Shown: positions 19,073-28,896, numbered from the stretch's first letter. The stretch is DNA of 64,000 nt from Salinisphaera orenii subsp. halophila YIM 95161 (GCF_003732545.1 NZ_AYKF01000013.1:1-64000), one strand, 5' to 3'. Made by a program: numbers and translations. Notes: generated by a model not told the origin, from the sequence alone.

Positions 19073-20218
19073 TCACGCCGAAGCGCGCCGCGGCATCCGC
19101 AGGACGAGCAGCATCGCGATCAGGCCACCGATCGCCGCGCACCAGAGCGGCGCGCGCACGTCCCACCACTGCGCCAGCGGCCCCACGGCCATGACCCCGA
19201 CCGCGCCCAGGGCGTTGGCGAGCCCCAGGGCCAGCCCGGAGCCCAGCGAGCGGTTTTCGGGCAACAGGTCCTGGGCCACCAGGATGGTCAGCGGCAGAGT
19301 GGCGAACAGCACGATGCCCAGGGCGGCACAGATCAGCCAGAGCCAGACCCCCGCGGCCTGCGTGAACAGCCCCAGCAACACCGCGGCCATCGCCATCGTC
19401 GCCATCAGAATCCGGCGCGTGCCGAAACGATCGGCGAACCAGCCGCCGGACAGATTGCCGACCACACCGACGACCAGCAGGACGGTGAGCAGGCTGGCAC
19501 CGACGGTCACGTCGCCGCCGGCCTCGACCCAGATCAGAGGCATGAAGGTGACGAGGCTGAATATCATCAGGCCGCGCAGGGCGCAGTAGCCCACCAGCAG
19601 CGCCAGCGGCCGCGCGTTGCGCCGCCAGTTCAGGCGCGGCGCATCGGCGCGTCGGGCCGGCAGCCTCGGCGCGGCCCGCAGGACCAGCGGCACGGTCGCC
19701 AGCCCGGGCAGCATCATCAGCCACAGGTGGCCGCGTCCGAGCCCGACGGCGAGGGCACTCGCCAGCGCCGGCCAGACGCCGCGGCCGATCTCGCCGCCGA
19801 CCAGAAACGCCGACATCGCGCCGCCCGGCCGGTGCACGGCGAGTCGCCGCACCCCCGCCAGCGCCTGCGGATGAAACAGCGAATTCGAGATGCCGATGAT
19901 CACGAGCACGACCACCAGCGACACGATGCCGTCCACCCAGCCGATCAGCGCCCCGCCCAGCGAGGAGCCGAGCAGGCCGGCCGCGATCAGCGCGCGGCCG
20001 CCGAGCCGATCGGCCACGAGGCCCACGAACGGCTGCAGGCCCTGACCGATGAGCAGCGCACCCATGATCGAGCCCGCCAGCCCGACCGACAGATTCAGAT
20101 CGATCAGAATCAGCGGCAGCACCCCCGGCAGGAAGTTGGCGGCCCCGTCGTTTAGGAAATGGGCCCAGCCGAGCGCGGCGAGGCGAGCGCGATGCGATCC
20201 GTCGTGAGCCTCCGTCAT
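19073..20218 (-). CDS. MFS transporter, fosmidomycin resistance protein (Fsr)-like
   Basis: A 381-residue inner-membrane protein with about twelve hydrophobic helices. The N-terminal pattern HFLNDGAANFLPGVLPLIL, the segment IGQGLQPFVGLVADRLGGR and ISNSLFHPQALAGVRRLA followed by SAFLVGGEIGRG match the Fsr-like branch of the major facilitator superfamily. Fsr of E. coli exports fosmidomycin, an inhibitor of the MEP isoprenoid pathway; the substrate here is unknown. I chose the ATG at 20218 (MTEAHDGSHRARL); seven more codons upstream are possible. It sits between tRNA-Gln and lolB, the usual ispE position. Confidence 0.85.
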   Translation of the reverse strand: MTEAHDGSHRARLAALGWAHFLNDGAANFLPGVLPLILIDLNLSVGLAGSIMGALLIGQGLQPFVGLVADRLGGRALIAAGLLGSSLGGALIGWVDGIVSLVVVLVIIGISNSLFHPQALAGVRRLAVHRPGGAMSAFLVGGEIGRGVWPALASALAVGLGRGHLWLMMLPGLATVPLVLRAAPRLPARRADAPRLNWRRNARPLALLVGYCALRGLMIFSLVTFMPLIWVEAGGDVTVGASLLTVLLVVGVVGNLSGGWFADRFGTRRILMATMAMAAVLLGLFTQAAGVWLWLICAALGIVLFATLPLTILVAQDLLPENRSLGSGLALGLANALGAVGVMAVGPLAQWWDVRAPLWCAAIGGLIAMLLVLRMPRRASA

Positions 20219-20284
20219 GCCCGGTCGCGCCACCGCCACGGCCGTGCCGCGAACGGGGCCTGCCGGCCGCTGCCCGCGGGACGA

Positions 20285-20911
20285 TCAGGCATCCGGCGCG
20301 CTCGCCCCGCCGATGTCGAACCAGCGATCGACCACCAGCCGAATCCGGGTCTCGCCGTTATCGAGCACGATGCGCTCGGGCAGCGCCGGCGCGCCGTCGG
20401 GCTCGGCGTACTCGGGAAACGCGATCTTCCAGCCGTCCTGCTCGAGCGCGACCAAGCGCCCCTGCGCATCGACGCTGATGCGATCGTAGCCCCCGGGCGC
20501 CGGCAGCCCCCGGCCCCAGTAGCGCAGCGGCTCGAGGGGGAAGGTCCAGCCCAGCGTCCGCTCGACCAGCGCGTCCGGCTCGGTGGTGACCATGCGCCGG
20601 TCGCCGGTCCGGATCACCACGCGGTCGAGCGTGCCCGAGGCGCGGAAGCCGCCGGCCCCCATCGGGCCGGACAGGCGGACGTCGAAATCCTCGCCGTTCT
20701 GACGCCAGTTCAGGTTGCCGGTCCAGCCGAGCAGCTGGCCCGTGGCCACACGCCCCTGCAGCGCCCAGGTCTTCAGTTCCGCCAGCGTTTCACGGTGCGC
20801 CTGCCAGGCCGCGGCATCCGCTACCCCGGGCTCGGCCTCGGGCGGCTGACGGATCACGGCACAGCCGGCCAGCAGACTGACCAGCGTCACGAACAGAAGA
20901 AGATGTTTCAT
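20285..20911 (-). CDS. lolB: Outer-membrane lipoprotein insertion protein LolB
   Basis: A 208-residue lipoprotein with signal peptide and lipobox LLAGC (Cys17). LolB takes lipoproteins from the carrier LolA and inserts them in the outer membrane. Family features are the segment TWALQGRVATGQLLGWTGNLNWRQNG and the C-terminal RLVVDRWF. It overlaps the TPR lipoprotein gene upstream by four bases (ATGA), the arrangement known from Pseudomonas-type genomes next to hemA. Confidence 0.9.
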   Translation of the reverse strand: MKHLLLFVTLVSLLAGCAVIRQPPEAEPGVADAAAWQAHRETLAELKTWALQGRVATGQLLGWTGNLNWRQNGEDFDVRLSGPMGAGGFRASGTLDRVVIRTGDRRMVTTEPDALVERTLGWTFPLEPLRYWGRGLPAPGGYDRISVDAQGRLVALEQDGWKIAFPEYAEPDGAPALPERIVLDNGETRIRLVVDRWFDIGGASAPDA

Positions 20912-22683
20912 GGCGCGTTTCCTTGCGAATCGAGACGCTCGACGGTCTCCCGCAGGATCGGGTGGTTCGGGTTGTCGGCGCGCGCATCCTGCCAGATGCG
21001 GCGCGCGGCCTCCCGTTCGCCCTGTTTCCAGAGCACCTCGCCGAGATGCGCGGCGACCTCGGGATCGGGATAGTCCGCGTAGGCCCGCTCGAGATAATCC
21101 CGCGCGGTGTCGAGGTGGCCCATCCGGTACTCGACCCAGCCCATGCTGTCGAGAATCGCGGGGTTGTCCGGATCCGAGGCCAGCGCCTGCTCGATGTAAT
21201 TGCGCGCGACGTCATAGCGCTGACTGTGATTGGCCAGCAGATAACCGAGCGCATTGAGTGCCCGGGCGTCGTCCGGCTCGGCGTCGAGTACCGCCTGCAG
21301 ATCAGCCTTGGCGGCGTCGATGCGCCCCAGGCGCTCGTAGGCGAGCGAGCGACCATAGCGCAGCTCCAGACTCTTCGGCGCCGCCGCCAGCCCGGCGTCA
21401 TAGACGGCGAGCGCGTCCGCGGGTCGATTGGCCTCGAACAGCAGCTGGCCTTCCGCGGCATAGAGCTGGTCGGTCATTTCAGGATAGGTCTCCCGCAGCG
21501 ACGCAAGCCGCGCCCGCGCGCCGGCCATGTCGCCCTGCGCCCAGATCATGCGGGCCGCACGCACCTGGGACTCGAACGCATGACTGCCGTTCTCGACCCG
21601 CTGATACCACTGCTGGGCGCGGGCGGGATCGTCGTTGCGTTCGGCGATGCTGCCGAGGTAGTACGCGGCATCGTCGGGGCGATCGCCGGCGTCGTATAGA
21701 CGCCGAAAGGCCGTCGCGGCGCGCTCGAGATCGCCCACGCTGAGCGCGAGCACGCCCAGGCCGTAGCGCGCATCGGCATTGTCCGGCGCCAGCGCCAGCG
21801 CGCGATCGAAGGCGTCCAGCGCGGCCTCGCCCTGATCCGCCTGCACCATCAGACGCGCCAGCGTCAGGTGGTACTGCGCCCGACGCGCGTCGTTGCCGGG
21901 CAGTCCGGAAATGAGCGCCTGGGCGCGGTCGGTCTCGCCCGCACGGATCAGCACGCCGGCCTGCAGCAGGACCGCGCCGTCCCACGCCGGCTCGAGCCGT
22001 ACGGCCCGCTCGGCCGCGTGCGAGGCGACCTGCTCACGCCCGTAGCGCAGCGCCACGACGCCGAGCGCGTGCTGGGCGGGCGCGCTCTCGGGGTGGCGCT
22101 GCGCGATGTCAGTGAGCGTGTCGATGGCCAGGTCCGCCCGGTCGTTCTCCCCCGACAACAGATCGGCGAGCAGCTGATAGCCGGTCCGGGTCGACGAGGC
22201 CGCCGCGACCAGGCTGCGCGCGTACACCGCCAGCCCGCTGGCGTCGCCGGTGGCGAGTGCGAGTCGCGCAGCGGTGCGCTGGGCATCGAGCGAATCCGGC
22301 TCGGCCGCCGCCCAGGTGCCCGCGGCGCGATACGCCAGCTCGGCCTCGCCGGCGAACAAGGCGATCTGCGTGGCCCGCTCGGCGAGCTCGCGGTCATTGG
22401 AATAATCGAGCGCGGCCACATATTCCCGTGCCGCAACGTCGCGATGCCCGCGCTGGATGGCCATTTCGCCGGCCAGCACGTGATACTCGTAGGCACTGCG
22501 GCGACTGGACTCGGGGGTGGCGACCGTCGCCGCGTCGATGCGCATGCCTTCGACGCTGTCGGACGCGGGCTGGCCGGCGCAGCCGGCGAGTGTCAGCGCG
22601 GCGGCCAGCACGAAGGCTCGAATGGCGCGTGGCGACCGGACGATCCGCGCCGGAGCCCCTGGATTGACTTGGAATAACGGCAT
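20908..22683 (-). CDS. TPR-repeat lipoprotein
   Basis: A 591-residue protein with an N-terminal signal and lipobox TLAGC (Cys35), so a lipid-anchored periplasmic or outer-membrane protein. The remainder is a long array of tetratricopeptide-like helical pairs, for example ALDAFDRALALAPDNADARYGLG and YDVARNYIEQALASDPDNPAILD, that probably act as a protein scaffold. Equivalent TPR proteins sit between hemA and lolB in many gammaproteobacteria. It is divergent from hemA (77 bases between starts) and overlaps lolB. Its precise role is not known. Confidence 0.88.
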   Translation of the reverse strand: MPLFQVNPGAPARIVRSPRAIRAFVLAAALTLAGCAGQPASDSVEGMRIDAATVATPESSRRSAYEYHVLAGEMAIQRGHRDVAAREYVAALDYSNDRELAERATQIALFAGEAELAYRAAGTWAAAEPDSLDAQRTAARLALATGDASGLAVYARSLVAAASSTRTGYQLLADLLSGENDRADLAIDTLTDIAQRHPESAPAQHALGVVALRYGREQVASHAAERAVRLEPAWDGAVLLQAGVLIRAGETDRAQALISGLPGNDARRAQYHLTLARLMVQADQGEAALDAFDRALALAPDNADARYGLGVLALSVGDLERAATAFRRLYDAGDRPDDAAYYLGSIAERNDDPARAQQWYQRVENGSHAFESQVRAARMIWAQGDMAGARARLASLRETYPEMTDQLYAAEGQLLFEANRPADALAVYDAGLAAAPKSLELRYGRSLAYERLGRIDAAKADLQAVLDAEPDDARALNALGYLLANHSQRYDVARNYIEQALASDPDNPAILDSMGWVEYRMGHLDTARDYLERAYADYPDPEVAAHLGEVLWKQGEREAARRIWQDARADNPNHPILRETVERLDSQGNAP

Positions 22684-22760
22684 GATCCGATGATACCGCG
22701 CGCACGGACAACGCTGCCATGCAACCGCGGATCGTGGACCGCTCGCGGTAGAATGCGCCC

Positions 22761-24047
22761 ATGACGCTGCTGACCGTCGGCCTGAACCACAATACCGCGC
22801 CCCTTGCCGTGCGCGAGACCGCCGCCTTTCCGCCCGAGCAGTTCGACGACGCGCTCGGCGACCTGCTGCGTCTGCCCCACGTCGAGGAAGGCGCGATCCT
22901 GTCGACCTGCAACCGCACCGAGCTCTACGCGGTCACGGATGCGCCCGGCGACGGCACCCTGCGCGACTGGCTCTGTCGTCAGCGCGGGCTGAGCGCTCAC
23001 GACATGAGCGGGCATTTCTACGTCTACCGCGACCGCGACACCATTCGCCATACGCTGCGGGTCGCCTCCGGCCTGGATTCCATGATTCTGGGCGAGCCGC
23101 AGATCCTCGGCCAGATGAAGGACGCCTACCGCAGCGCCCGGGCGGCGCGCGGCACCGGCCCGCTGCTCACGCGGCTGTTCGAGCACAGCTTCGCCGTCGC
23201 CAAGCAGATCCGCAGCCAGACCGACATCGGCGCCAACCCCGTGTCGGTGGCCTACGCCGGTGTCAGCCTGGCGCGTCAGATCTTCGCCGACCTGTCCGAG
23301 ACCTGTGCCATGCTCATCGGCGCCGGCGACACCATCGACCTGACCGCGCGCTATCTCGCCGAGATCGGCGTCTCGCGCATGGTCTTCGCCAACCGCAGCG
23401 TCGAGCGCGCTCAGGCGCTGGCGACGCGCTACCACGGCTACGCCATCGCGCTGGCCGACGTACCCGCGCATCTGGCCGAAGCCGACATGGTGATCGCCTC
23501 GACCGCCGCCCCCGGCTACATCGTGCACTTCTCGCAGCTCAAGGCCGCGGTCAAGCGCCGGCGGCGCAAGCCGATGTTCGTGCTCGACCTGGCCGTGCCA
23601 CGCGACATCGATCCGGCCGCGGGCGAGCTCGAGGACATCTACCTGTATTCGGTGGATGACCTGCAGGGCGTGATCGACGACAATCTGCGTTCGCGCGAGC
23701 AGGCGGCCTCGCTCGCCGACGGCATGCTCGACGCCCGCATCGAGGAATACATCGACTGGCTGGATTCCCGCCGGGCCACCGATACCATCAAGGCGCTGCG
23801 CCGTCAGGCCGAGGCCGAGCGCGACGAAGTGCTCGACAAGGCTCGCCGCCGCCTCGCCCGCGGCGACGATACCGACGCGGTGCTCGCCTTCGTCGGCCGT
23901 ACACTGACCAACAAGCTCATGCATCCGCCCAGCGCGACCCTGCGGCATGCCCGCGGCGCCCACCAGCAGGAACTGCTGACCGGCGCTCGCGAACTGTTCC
24001 AGCTCGAAGAGCCCGAGCACGACAAGGACGACGACGACATCACATGA
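22761..24047 (+). CDS. hemA: Glutamyl-tRNA reductase
   Basis: A 428-residue enzyme that reduces glutamyl-tRNA(Glu) to glutamate-1-semialdehyde, the first step of C5 tetrapyrrole synthesis. The catalytic Cys50 lies in STCNRTELY, and the substrate pocket [15 protein letters not shown] and the NADPH domain ([16 protein letters not shown]) are present. A good -10 (TAGAAT, 22749-22754) lies only seven bases before the ATG, so the message may have a very short leader. The stop overlaps prfA by four bases (ATGA). Confidence 0.96.
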   Translation: MTLLTVGLNHNTAPLAVRETAAFPPEQFDDALGDLLRLPHVEEGAILSTCNRTELYAVTDAPGDGTLRDWLCRQRGLSAHDMSGHFYVYRDRDTIRHTLRVASGLDSMILGEPQILGQMKDAYRSARAARGTGPLLTRLFEHSFAVAKQIRSQTDIGANPVSVAYAGVSLARQIFADLSETCAMLIGAGDTIDLTARYLAEIGVSRMVFANRSVERAQALATRYHGYAIALADVPAHLAEADMVIASTAAPGYIVHFSQLKAAVKRRRRKPMFVLDLAVPRDIDPAAGELEDIYLYSVDDLQGVIDDNLRSREQAASLADGMLDARIEEYIDWLDSRRATDTIKALRRQAEAERDEVLDKARRRLARGDDTDAVLAFVGRTLTNKLMHPPSATLRHARGAHQQELLTGARELFQLEEPEHDKDDDDIT

Positions 24048-25129
24048 AGGATTCGCTCCGCCGCAAGCTCGAGGAACTGGTCGAACGCCACGAGGATCTG
24101 GCGCATTCGCTGTCCGATCCCGAGGTCATCAACGATCAGGCCAAGTTCCGGCGCATGTCGCAGGAATACGCCCAGCTCGAGGCGCTGACCGAGGACTATC
24201 GCGCCTGGCGCGCGCTGGTCGACGAGATCGCCGATCTGGAGGGCATGGTCGAGGCCGACGAGACCGAACTGCGCGAGATGGCCGAATCCGAACTGGCCGA
24301 AGCGCGGCCGCGGCTGGACTCGCTCGAAGCCGCCCTGCGCAAGCACCTGATCCCCCGCGACCCGAACGACAGCGCCAATCTCTATCTCGAGATCCGCGCC
24401 GGTACCGGCGGCGACGAGGCTGCGCTGTTCGCCGGCGATCTGTTTCGCATGTACAGCAGCTACGCCGAGAAACACGGCTGGCGCATCGAGATCCTGTCGG
24501 CAAGCGAGGGCGAGCACGGCGGCTACAAGGAAGTCATATCGCGGGTGATCGGCGACGGCGCGTTCTCGCATCTGAAGTTCGAATCCGGCGCCCACCGCGT
24601 GCAGCGGGTCCCGGCGACCGAGTCCCAGGGCCGCATCCACACCTCCGCCTGCACGGTCGCGGTCCTGCCGGAGCCGGACGAAGTCGAGGCCATCCAGATC
24701 GACGCCAACGATCTGCGCGTGGACACGTTTCGCGCGGCGGGCGCCGGCGGCCAGCACGTCAACAAGACCGACTCGGCCATCCGCATCACCCATCTGCCCA
24801 CCGGGGTGGTGGTCGAATGCCAGCAGGAGCGCTCACAGCACAAGAACCGGGCCCGCGCCCTAAGCCTGCTGCAGACCAAGCTGATGACCGCCGAGCAGGA
24901 CAAGCAGGACCGCGAACAGGCGGATGCGCGCAAGCGGCTGGTCGGCAGTGGCGACCGCTCGGAACGCATCCGCACCTACAATTTTCCGCAGGGGCGGGTG
25001 ACCGATCACCGCATCAACCTCACCCTCTACAAGCTCGACGACGTCATGTCCGGCAACCTCGAGGAAGTCATCGAGACCCTGACCAGCGAACATCAGGCGG
25101 ACCAGCTCGCCGAGCTGGGCGCGGCGTGA
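24044..25129 (+). CDS. prfA: Peptide chain release factor 1
   Basis: A 361-residue RF1 that ends translation at UAA and UAG. The catalytic GGQ is in [20 protein letters not shown] and the codon-reading domain precedes it; the end [18 protein letters not shown] is typical. It is coupled to hemA upstream (ATGA overlap) and to prmC downstream (TGATG, one shared base). PrmC modifies the GGQ glutamine, so the order is functional. Confidence 0.97.
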   Translation: MKDSLRRKLEELVERHEDLAHSLSDPEVINDQAKFRRMSQEYAQLEALTEDYRAWRALVDEIADLEGMVEADETELREMAESELAEARPRLDSLEAALRKHLIPRDPNDSANLYLEIRAGTGGDEAALFAGDLFRMYSSYAEKHGWRIEILSASEGEHGGYKEVISRVIGDGAFSHLKFESGAHRVQRVPATESQGRIHTSACTVAVLPEPDEVEAIQIDANDLRVDTFRAAGAGGQHVNKTDSAIRITHLPTGVVVECQQERSQHKNRARALSLLQTKLMTAEQDKQDREQADARKRLVGSGDRSERIRTYNFPQGRVTDHRINLTLYKLDDVMSGNLEEVIETLTSEHQADQLAELGAA

Positions 25130-26001
25130 TGACCGCCACGAGCGCCCCGTGCACGCTGGCGGCGGCGCTGCGCGAGGCTCGCCGCCGGCTGGCCTCGGTC
25201 AGCGACACGCCGGATCTGGACGCGCGCTGGCTGGCCGAGCACGCGCTGGATGTCGGTGCGGCCTATCTGCTGGCCCACGCGGACACGCCGCTCCCGGCGA
25301 CGGCGTCCGCGCGCTACGAATCACTGGTCGAACGGCGCGCGGCCGGCGAGCCGCTGGCCTACATCATCGGCCGCGCCGGGTTCTGGTCGCTCGATCTGCG
25401 TGTGACCCCGGACGTGCTCATTCCGCGCCCGGATACCGAAACCCTGGTAGAGGCGGCCCTCGCGCGGCTGCCTCCGGACGCGCCGCTGGCCGTGGCGGAT
25501 CTCGGCACGGGCTCCGGAGCGATCGCCCTGGCCCTGGCCCGGGAGCGCCCGGCCTGGCACATAGTGGCCACCGAAGCCAGCGAGGCCGCGTTGGCCGTGG
25601 CCCGCGACAACGCCCGGGCCCTCGATCTGGATCGGGTCGAATGCGTGGCCGGCCCCTGGCTCGAAGCCGTCGCCGGGCGCCGCTTCGACGCCATCGTCGC
25701 CAACCCGCCCTACGTGGCGCCCGACGATCCGCATCTGCACGACCTGGCCCACGAGCCGCACGCGGCACTCGTGGCCGCCGACGACGGCCTGGCCGACCTA
25801 GCGGCGATCGCCGCGGCCGCACCCGCCCATCTGCGCGGCCCCGGCTGGCTGCTGCTGGAGCACGGCGCCGACCAGGGCTCCGCCGTGCGCGACCTGCTGG
25901 CGGCCGCGGGCTTCGAGGCCGAGACGATCAGCGATCTGGGTCGGCGCGCACGCGTGACCTGCGGCCATCTCGCCGGCGACGCCATCTGTCGCTCGGCCTG
26001 A
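25129..26001 (+). CDS. prmC: Peptide chain release factor N5-glutamine methyltransferase
   Basis: A 290-residue SAM-dependent enzyme that methylates the glutamine of the GGQ motif in RF1 and RF2. The substrate-binding NPPY is near residue 192 (IVANPPYVAPDD), the SAM loop is VADLGTGSGAIALALA, and RVTPDVLIPRPDTETLVE is diagnostic. The frame is open further upstream inside prfA, but the ATG at 25129 that shares its A with the prfA stop is the natural start. Confidence 0.95.
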   Translation: MTATSAPCTLAAALREARRRLASVSDTPDLDARWLAEHALDVGAAYLLAHADTPLPATASARYESLVERRAAGEPLAYIIGRAGFWSLDLRVTPDVLIPRPDTETLVEAALARLPPDAPLAVADLGTGSGAIALALARERPAWHIVATEASEAALAVARDNARALDLDRVECVAGPWLEAVAGRRFDAIVANPPYVAPDDPHLHDLAHEPHAALVAADDGLADLAAIAAAAPAHLRGPGWLLLEHGADQGSAVRDLLAAAGFEAETISDLGRRARVTCGHLAGDAICRSA

Positions 26002-26173
26002 CACCGCCGGGACGCAACCCGACCCGTCAATCGCCTGATCCGGCGCGGCTTCGACCGCAGCCGACACAGCGCGAACGCGGTCCGGCGGCCAACGGCGTCG
26101 GAGAACCTGCCAGTCGCCCGACTGCGACCGCTGCGCCCCTCGCAAGGCATTGATCCATTGGTTTTCCCGGTGA

Positions 26174-26189
26174 GGGCACATTTCTGGCC
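26174..26189 (+). promoter_or_regulatory. Weak sigma-54-like element upstream of the broken PEP-CTERM gene
   Basis: The 16-mer GGGCACATTTCTGGCC has the essential GG-N10-GC spacing (GG 26175-26176, GC 26187-26188) and matches 8 of 12 fixed positions of TGGCACG-N4-TTGCA. It is 47 bases before the ATG. On its own it would be weak evidence; it gains weight from the better sites at the other two PEP-CTERM genes. Confidence 0.4.
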
Positions 26190-26235
26190 TTAACAAGCCC
26201 GGCCTCACCAGAAGAAAGGATCAGGAGTATCCACC

Positions 26236-26880
26236 ATGAAACAGGTCAGCACGATGGTGTTCGCAGCGGCGATGGTCGCCGCCGGTTCCGCGAGCGCCGC
26301 CACGAACACCTACGACAGCACCCCGACGCCAACGGCGTGCCCATGTCCAGCGTTGCCGGCGTGACCGCCGTCGACTTCAACAGCGGCTGCGGTTATGCCG
26401 CCTGCAGCGGCAACTATGCGCTGGTGACCGGCAGCTCCGGCCAGTAGGCGCCCCGCCCCGGGCCAGCGACCCCGACACCACGGAGTATCCGACCGTGCCG
26501 GAGAATCTCAGCCAACAGCCGATCTCCGCGGAGTTCTCGCTCGGCACCTCCGCCAATTACTTCGGCCTGCTCTGGGACTCGATCGACGACGACAACACGC
26601 TCGAGTTCCTGCTCGACGGCACCGTCGTGGACAGCTATGCCGGTCTCGACATCACCAATCCGGCCGACGGCAACCAGAACTCGCCGGGGACCACACCCAC
26701 GTGAACTTCTTCGGGGTGCCCGAGTTCAACGGCATCCGCATGACCCGCTCGCCGTACGCGTTCGAGAGCGGCAATCGCGCCTTCGGCAAGACCAGCGTGC
26801 CCGAGCCGGGCGCACTGGCGCTGTTCGGCGCGGGTCTGGTGGGCGCCGCCTGGGCGCGGCGTCGCACCCACGGCGGCTGA
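26236..26880 (+). pseudogene. PEP-CTERM surface protein gene broken by three frameshifts
   Basis: The ATG at 26236 follows an AGGAG site and encodes a signal peptide (MKQVSTMVFAAAMVAAGSASA). Coding then moves through three frames: to about 26320 (stop at 26364), 26325-26447, about 26460-26690, and 26690-26880. Joined, the pieces read as one exosortase-target protein: SSVAGVTAVDFNSGCGYAACSG, NYFGLLWDSIDDDNTLEF, then HVNFFGVPEFNG and a C-terminal PEP-CTERM tail (VPEPGALALFG, a hydrophobic helix, then WARRRTHGG). Each shift equals the loss of one base and each lies at a C or G run, so either real decay or homopolymer sequencing errors are possible. Confidence 0.8.
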
Positions 26881-26899
26881 TCGAAGAAGCGATCCCAAG

Positions 26900-26921
26900 A
26901 GAGCCGCGCGCGGGCGGCTCT
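26900..26921 (+). terminator. Possible terminator after the PEP-CTERM gene
   Basis: An 8-bp stem AGAGCCGC/GCGGCTCT with a 6-base loop lies 20 bases past the stop. The following bases (GTCTATCTG) are only weakly T-rich, so this is tentative. Confidence 0.35.
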
Positions 26922-27012
26922 GTCTATCTGCGAGCCCTCATCGGGCCGGTACCGCCCGCGACCGAACGCGGTCGACGCGGCCCGATGGAGGCGCTCGGCT
27001 CGGAGACTGGCG

Positions 27013-28023
27013 TCAGAGCCGCTCGATGACCGCGTCGGTGAAGCTCGACGTGGTGCCGTCGCCGCCCAGGTCCGGCGTGACCCGGTCGTGATCGGCGACC
27101 GCCGCGCGCACCGCCCGGCGGATGCGCTCGGCGTCCTCGCGCCGGCCGATGTGCTCCAGCAGCAGCGCCGAGGCCAGAACCACCGACGTGGGGTTGGCGA
27201 TGCCCTTGCCGGCGATGTCCGGCGCGCTGCCGTGCACGGCCTCGAACATCGCGCAGTTCTCGCCGATGTTGGCGCCGGGCGCGAGCCCCAGCCCGCCGAT
27301 CAGGCCGGCGCAGAGGTCGGAGATGATGTCGCCGAACAGGTTCGTGGTGACGATCACGTCGAACTGCTCGGGATACATCACCAGCTTCATGGCACAGGCG
27401 TCGACGATGATCTCGTCGTGCTCGAGATCATCGTACTCCTGCGCGATCTCGCGGCCGACATCGAGAAACAGCCCGGAGGTGGATTTCATGATGTTGGCCT
27501 TGTGCGCCAGGGTGACCTTGCGACGACCGCGCGAGCGCGCCATTTCGAAGGCGAAGCGGATGATGCGCTCGCACTGTTCGCGCGTGATCACCGACAGGGC
27601 CTCGGCCCGGGTGCCGTCCTCGGAGACCGTCTGGCCCTCCCCGGAGTACATGCCGCCCTTGTTCTCGCGGACGGTGATGATGTCCAGACCCTCGTAGCGC
27701 GACCGGGTCCCGGGCATGGACAGCGTCGGCCGCACGTTGGCGTACAGATCGAACTTCTTGCGCATGGCCACGTTGACCGAGCGATAGCCCTTGCCGGACG
27801 GCGTGGTGACCGGCCCCTTCAGAACCAGCCCGGTGCGTTCGATCGATGCGATCGCCGCCTCCGGCATGACGTCGGACGCGCCCGCGTCGAGGGCCGCCTG
27901 CCCCACCTGGACCTCTTCATAATCCAGCCCGGGATCCAGCGCCTCGAGAATACGTAGGGCCGAATCAACGATATCGGGGCCGATACCGTCGCCCTTGATG
28001 ACCGTAACCGGTGTAGTGCTCAT
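27013..28023 (-). CDS. NAD-type isocitrate dehydrogenase (isocitrate/isopropylmalate dehydrogenase family)
   Basis: A 336-residue beta-decarboxylating dehydrogenase. The N-terminus VTVIKGDGIGPDIVDSALRIL, the substrate segment ENKGGMYSGEGQ, AHKANIMKSTSGLF and the Asp-containing DACAMKLVMYPEQFDVIVTTNLFGDI followed by GSAPDIAGKGIANP fit the short NAD-dependent isocitrate dehydrogenases better than LeuB or the large NADP enzyme. The frame is open to 28284, but the ATG at 28023 begins the conserved domain directly. It oxidises isocitrate to 2-oxoglutarate in the TCA cycle. It stands alone. Confidence 0.88.
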   Translation of the reverse strand: MSTTPVTVIKGDGIGPDIVDSALRILEALDPGLDYEEVQVGQAALDAGASDVMPEAAIASIERTGLVLKGPVTTPSGKGYRSVNVAMRKKFDLYANVRPTLSMPGTRSRYEGLDIITVRENKGGMYSGEGQTVSEDGTRAEALSVITREQCERIIRFAFEMARSRGRRKVTLAHKANIMKSTSGLFLDVGREIAQEYDDLEHDEIIVDACAMKLVMYPEQFDVIVTTNLFGDIISDLCAGLIGGLGLAPGANIGENCAMFEAVHGSAPDIAGKGIANPTSVVLASALLLEHIGRREDAERIRRAVRAAVADHDRVTPDLGGDGTTSSFTDAVIERL

Positions 28024-28368
28024 GTCGATTCCCGTTAACGAATGTTGGGGCACCGGGGGCGAAACGGGCCTTGATGGTCGCGCCTCACCGGCTTGAATAT
28101 GTGGCATGCTAGCACTGGCTGCGACAGCGGTTCGCGGCATCCGGCGCCCGCGCCGAGAACCCTGGCCGACGCTCTGCGCATGCGAGCACGCACCGCGTGG
28201 CGCGAGGCTTTTGTGTCCGCCCGGTGCCCCGGGTACCGGGGCCGTCGTGCGGGTTGCGCCGGAAAAATTCGGTTTTCGGTCCACTCGGCGGCGTCATCGC
28301 ATGAATCTGCGCCGGCCGGACGCCGGGTCGGCCACGGCATTCCGCTACATCGACAGACGAATCACGCC
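28024..28368. other. Divergent intergenic region
   Basis: About 345 bases between the isocitrate dehydrogenase (minus) and the L,D-transpeptidase (plus) starts. It contains an 8-base palindrome TGCTAGCA and an AT-richer patch around 28095-28120, likely part of a promoter, but no clear -35/-10 pair. No gene is supported. Confidence 0.35.
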
Positions 28369-28896
28369 ATGCACTCGATCCCTTTCGCCTGCCGTATTTT
28401 CGTCATCGCGCTGCTGTCGTTGATGGCGGTCTGTAGCGCCAATGCCAGCGACGGGGTCGCCGACAGCGACATCGAACCGGAGGCCGCGGTGGATCTCGTC
28501 GTGGTGATGAAATCCGAACGCGTGCTCTATCTCTACGACGACGGCCTGATCGTCGGCCAGTATCCGATCGCACTCGGCAAGAACCCCGTCGGCACCAAGC
28601 GCGAACGCGGCGACAACCGCACCCCGGAGGGCGCCTACACGCTGGACTGGCGCAATCCGGACAGTATCTTCCACCGCTCGATCCACATCTCCTATCCCAA
28701 GCCCAGCGATGTCCGCGCCTCGAAGGCTCGAGGCCTGGACCCCGGCGACATGATCATGATCCACGGCCAGCCGGACTACGACGACCGCGATCGCAAGGGC
28801 GACTGGACCAACGGCTGCATCGCCGTGTCCAACGCGGCCATCAACGATATCTGGACGCGCGTGCCCGACGGCACGCGCATCCACATCTATCCCTGA
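28369..28896 (+). CDS. L,D-transpeptidase (YkuD domain) family protein
   Basis: A 175-residue exported protein with a signal peptide (about 1-27). The YkuD catalytic region has His132 in MIHGQPDYDD and Cys150 in DWTNGCIAVSN, the usual HGx...SxGC-type arrangement with the first Ser replaced by Thr/Asn. Family enzymes cross-link peptidoglycan or anchor proteins to it through L,D bonds; short ones of this type (ErfK/YafK-like) are periplasmic. The frame is open upstream to 28093, but the ATG at 28369 directly starts the signal peptide. Confidence 0.88.
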   Translation: MHSIPFACRIFVIALLSLMAVCSANASDGVADSDIEPEAAVDLVVVMKSERVLYLYDDGLIVGQYPIALGKNPVGTKRERGDNRTPEGAYTLDWRNPDSIFHRSIHISYPKPSDVRASKARGLDPGDMIMIHGQPDYDDRDRKGDWTNGCIAVSNAAINDIWTRVPDGTRIHIYP

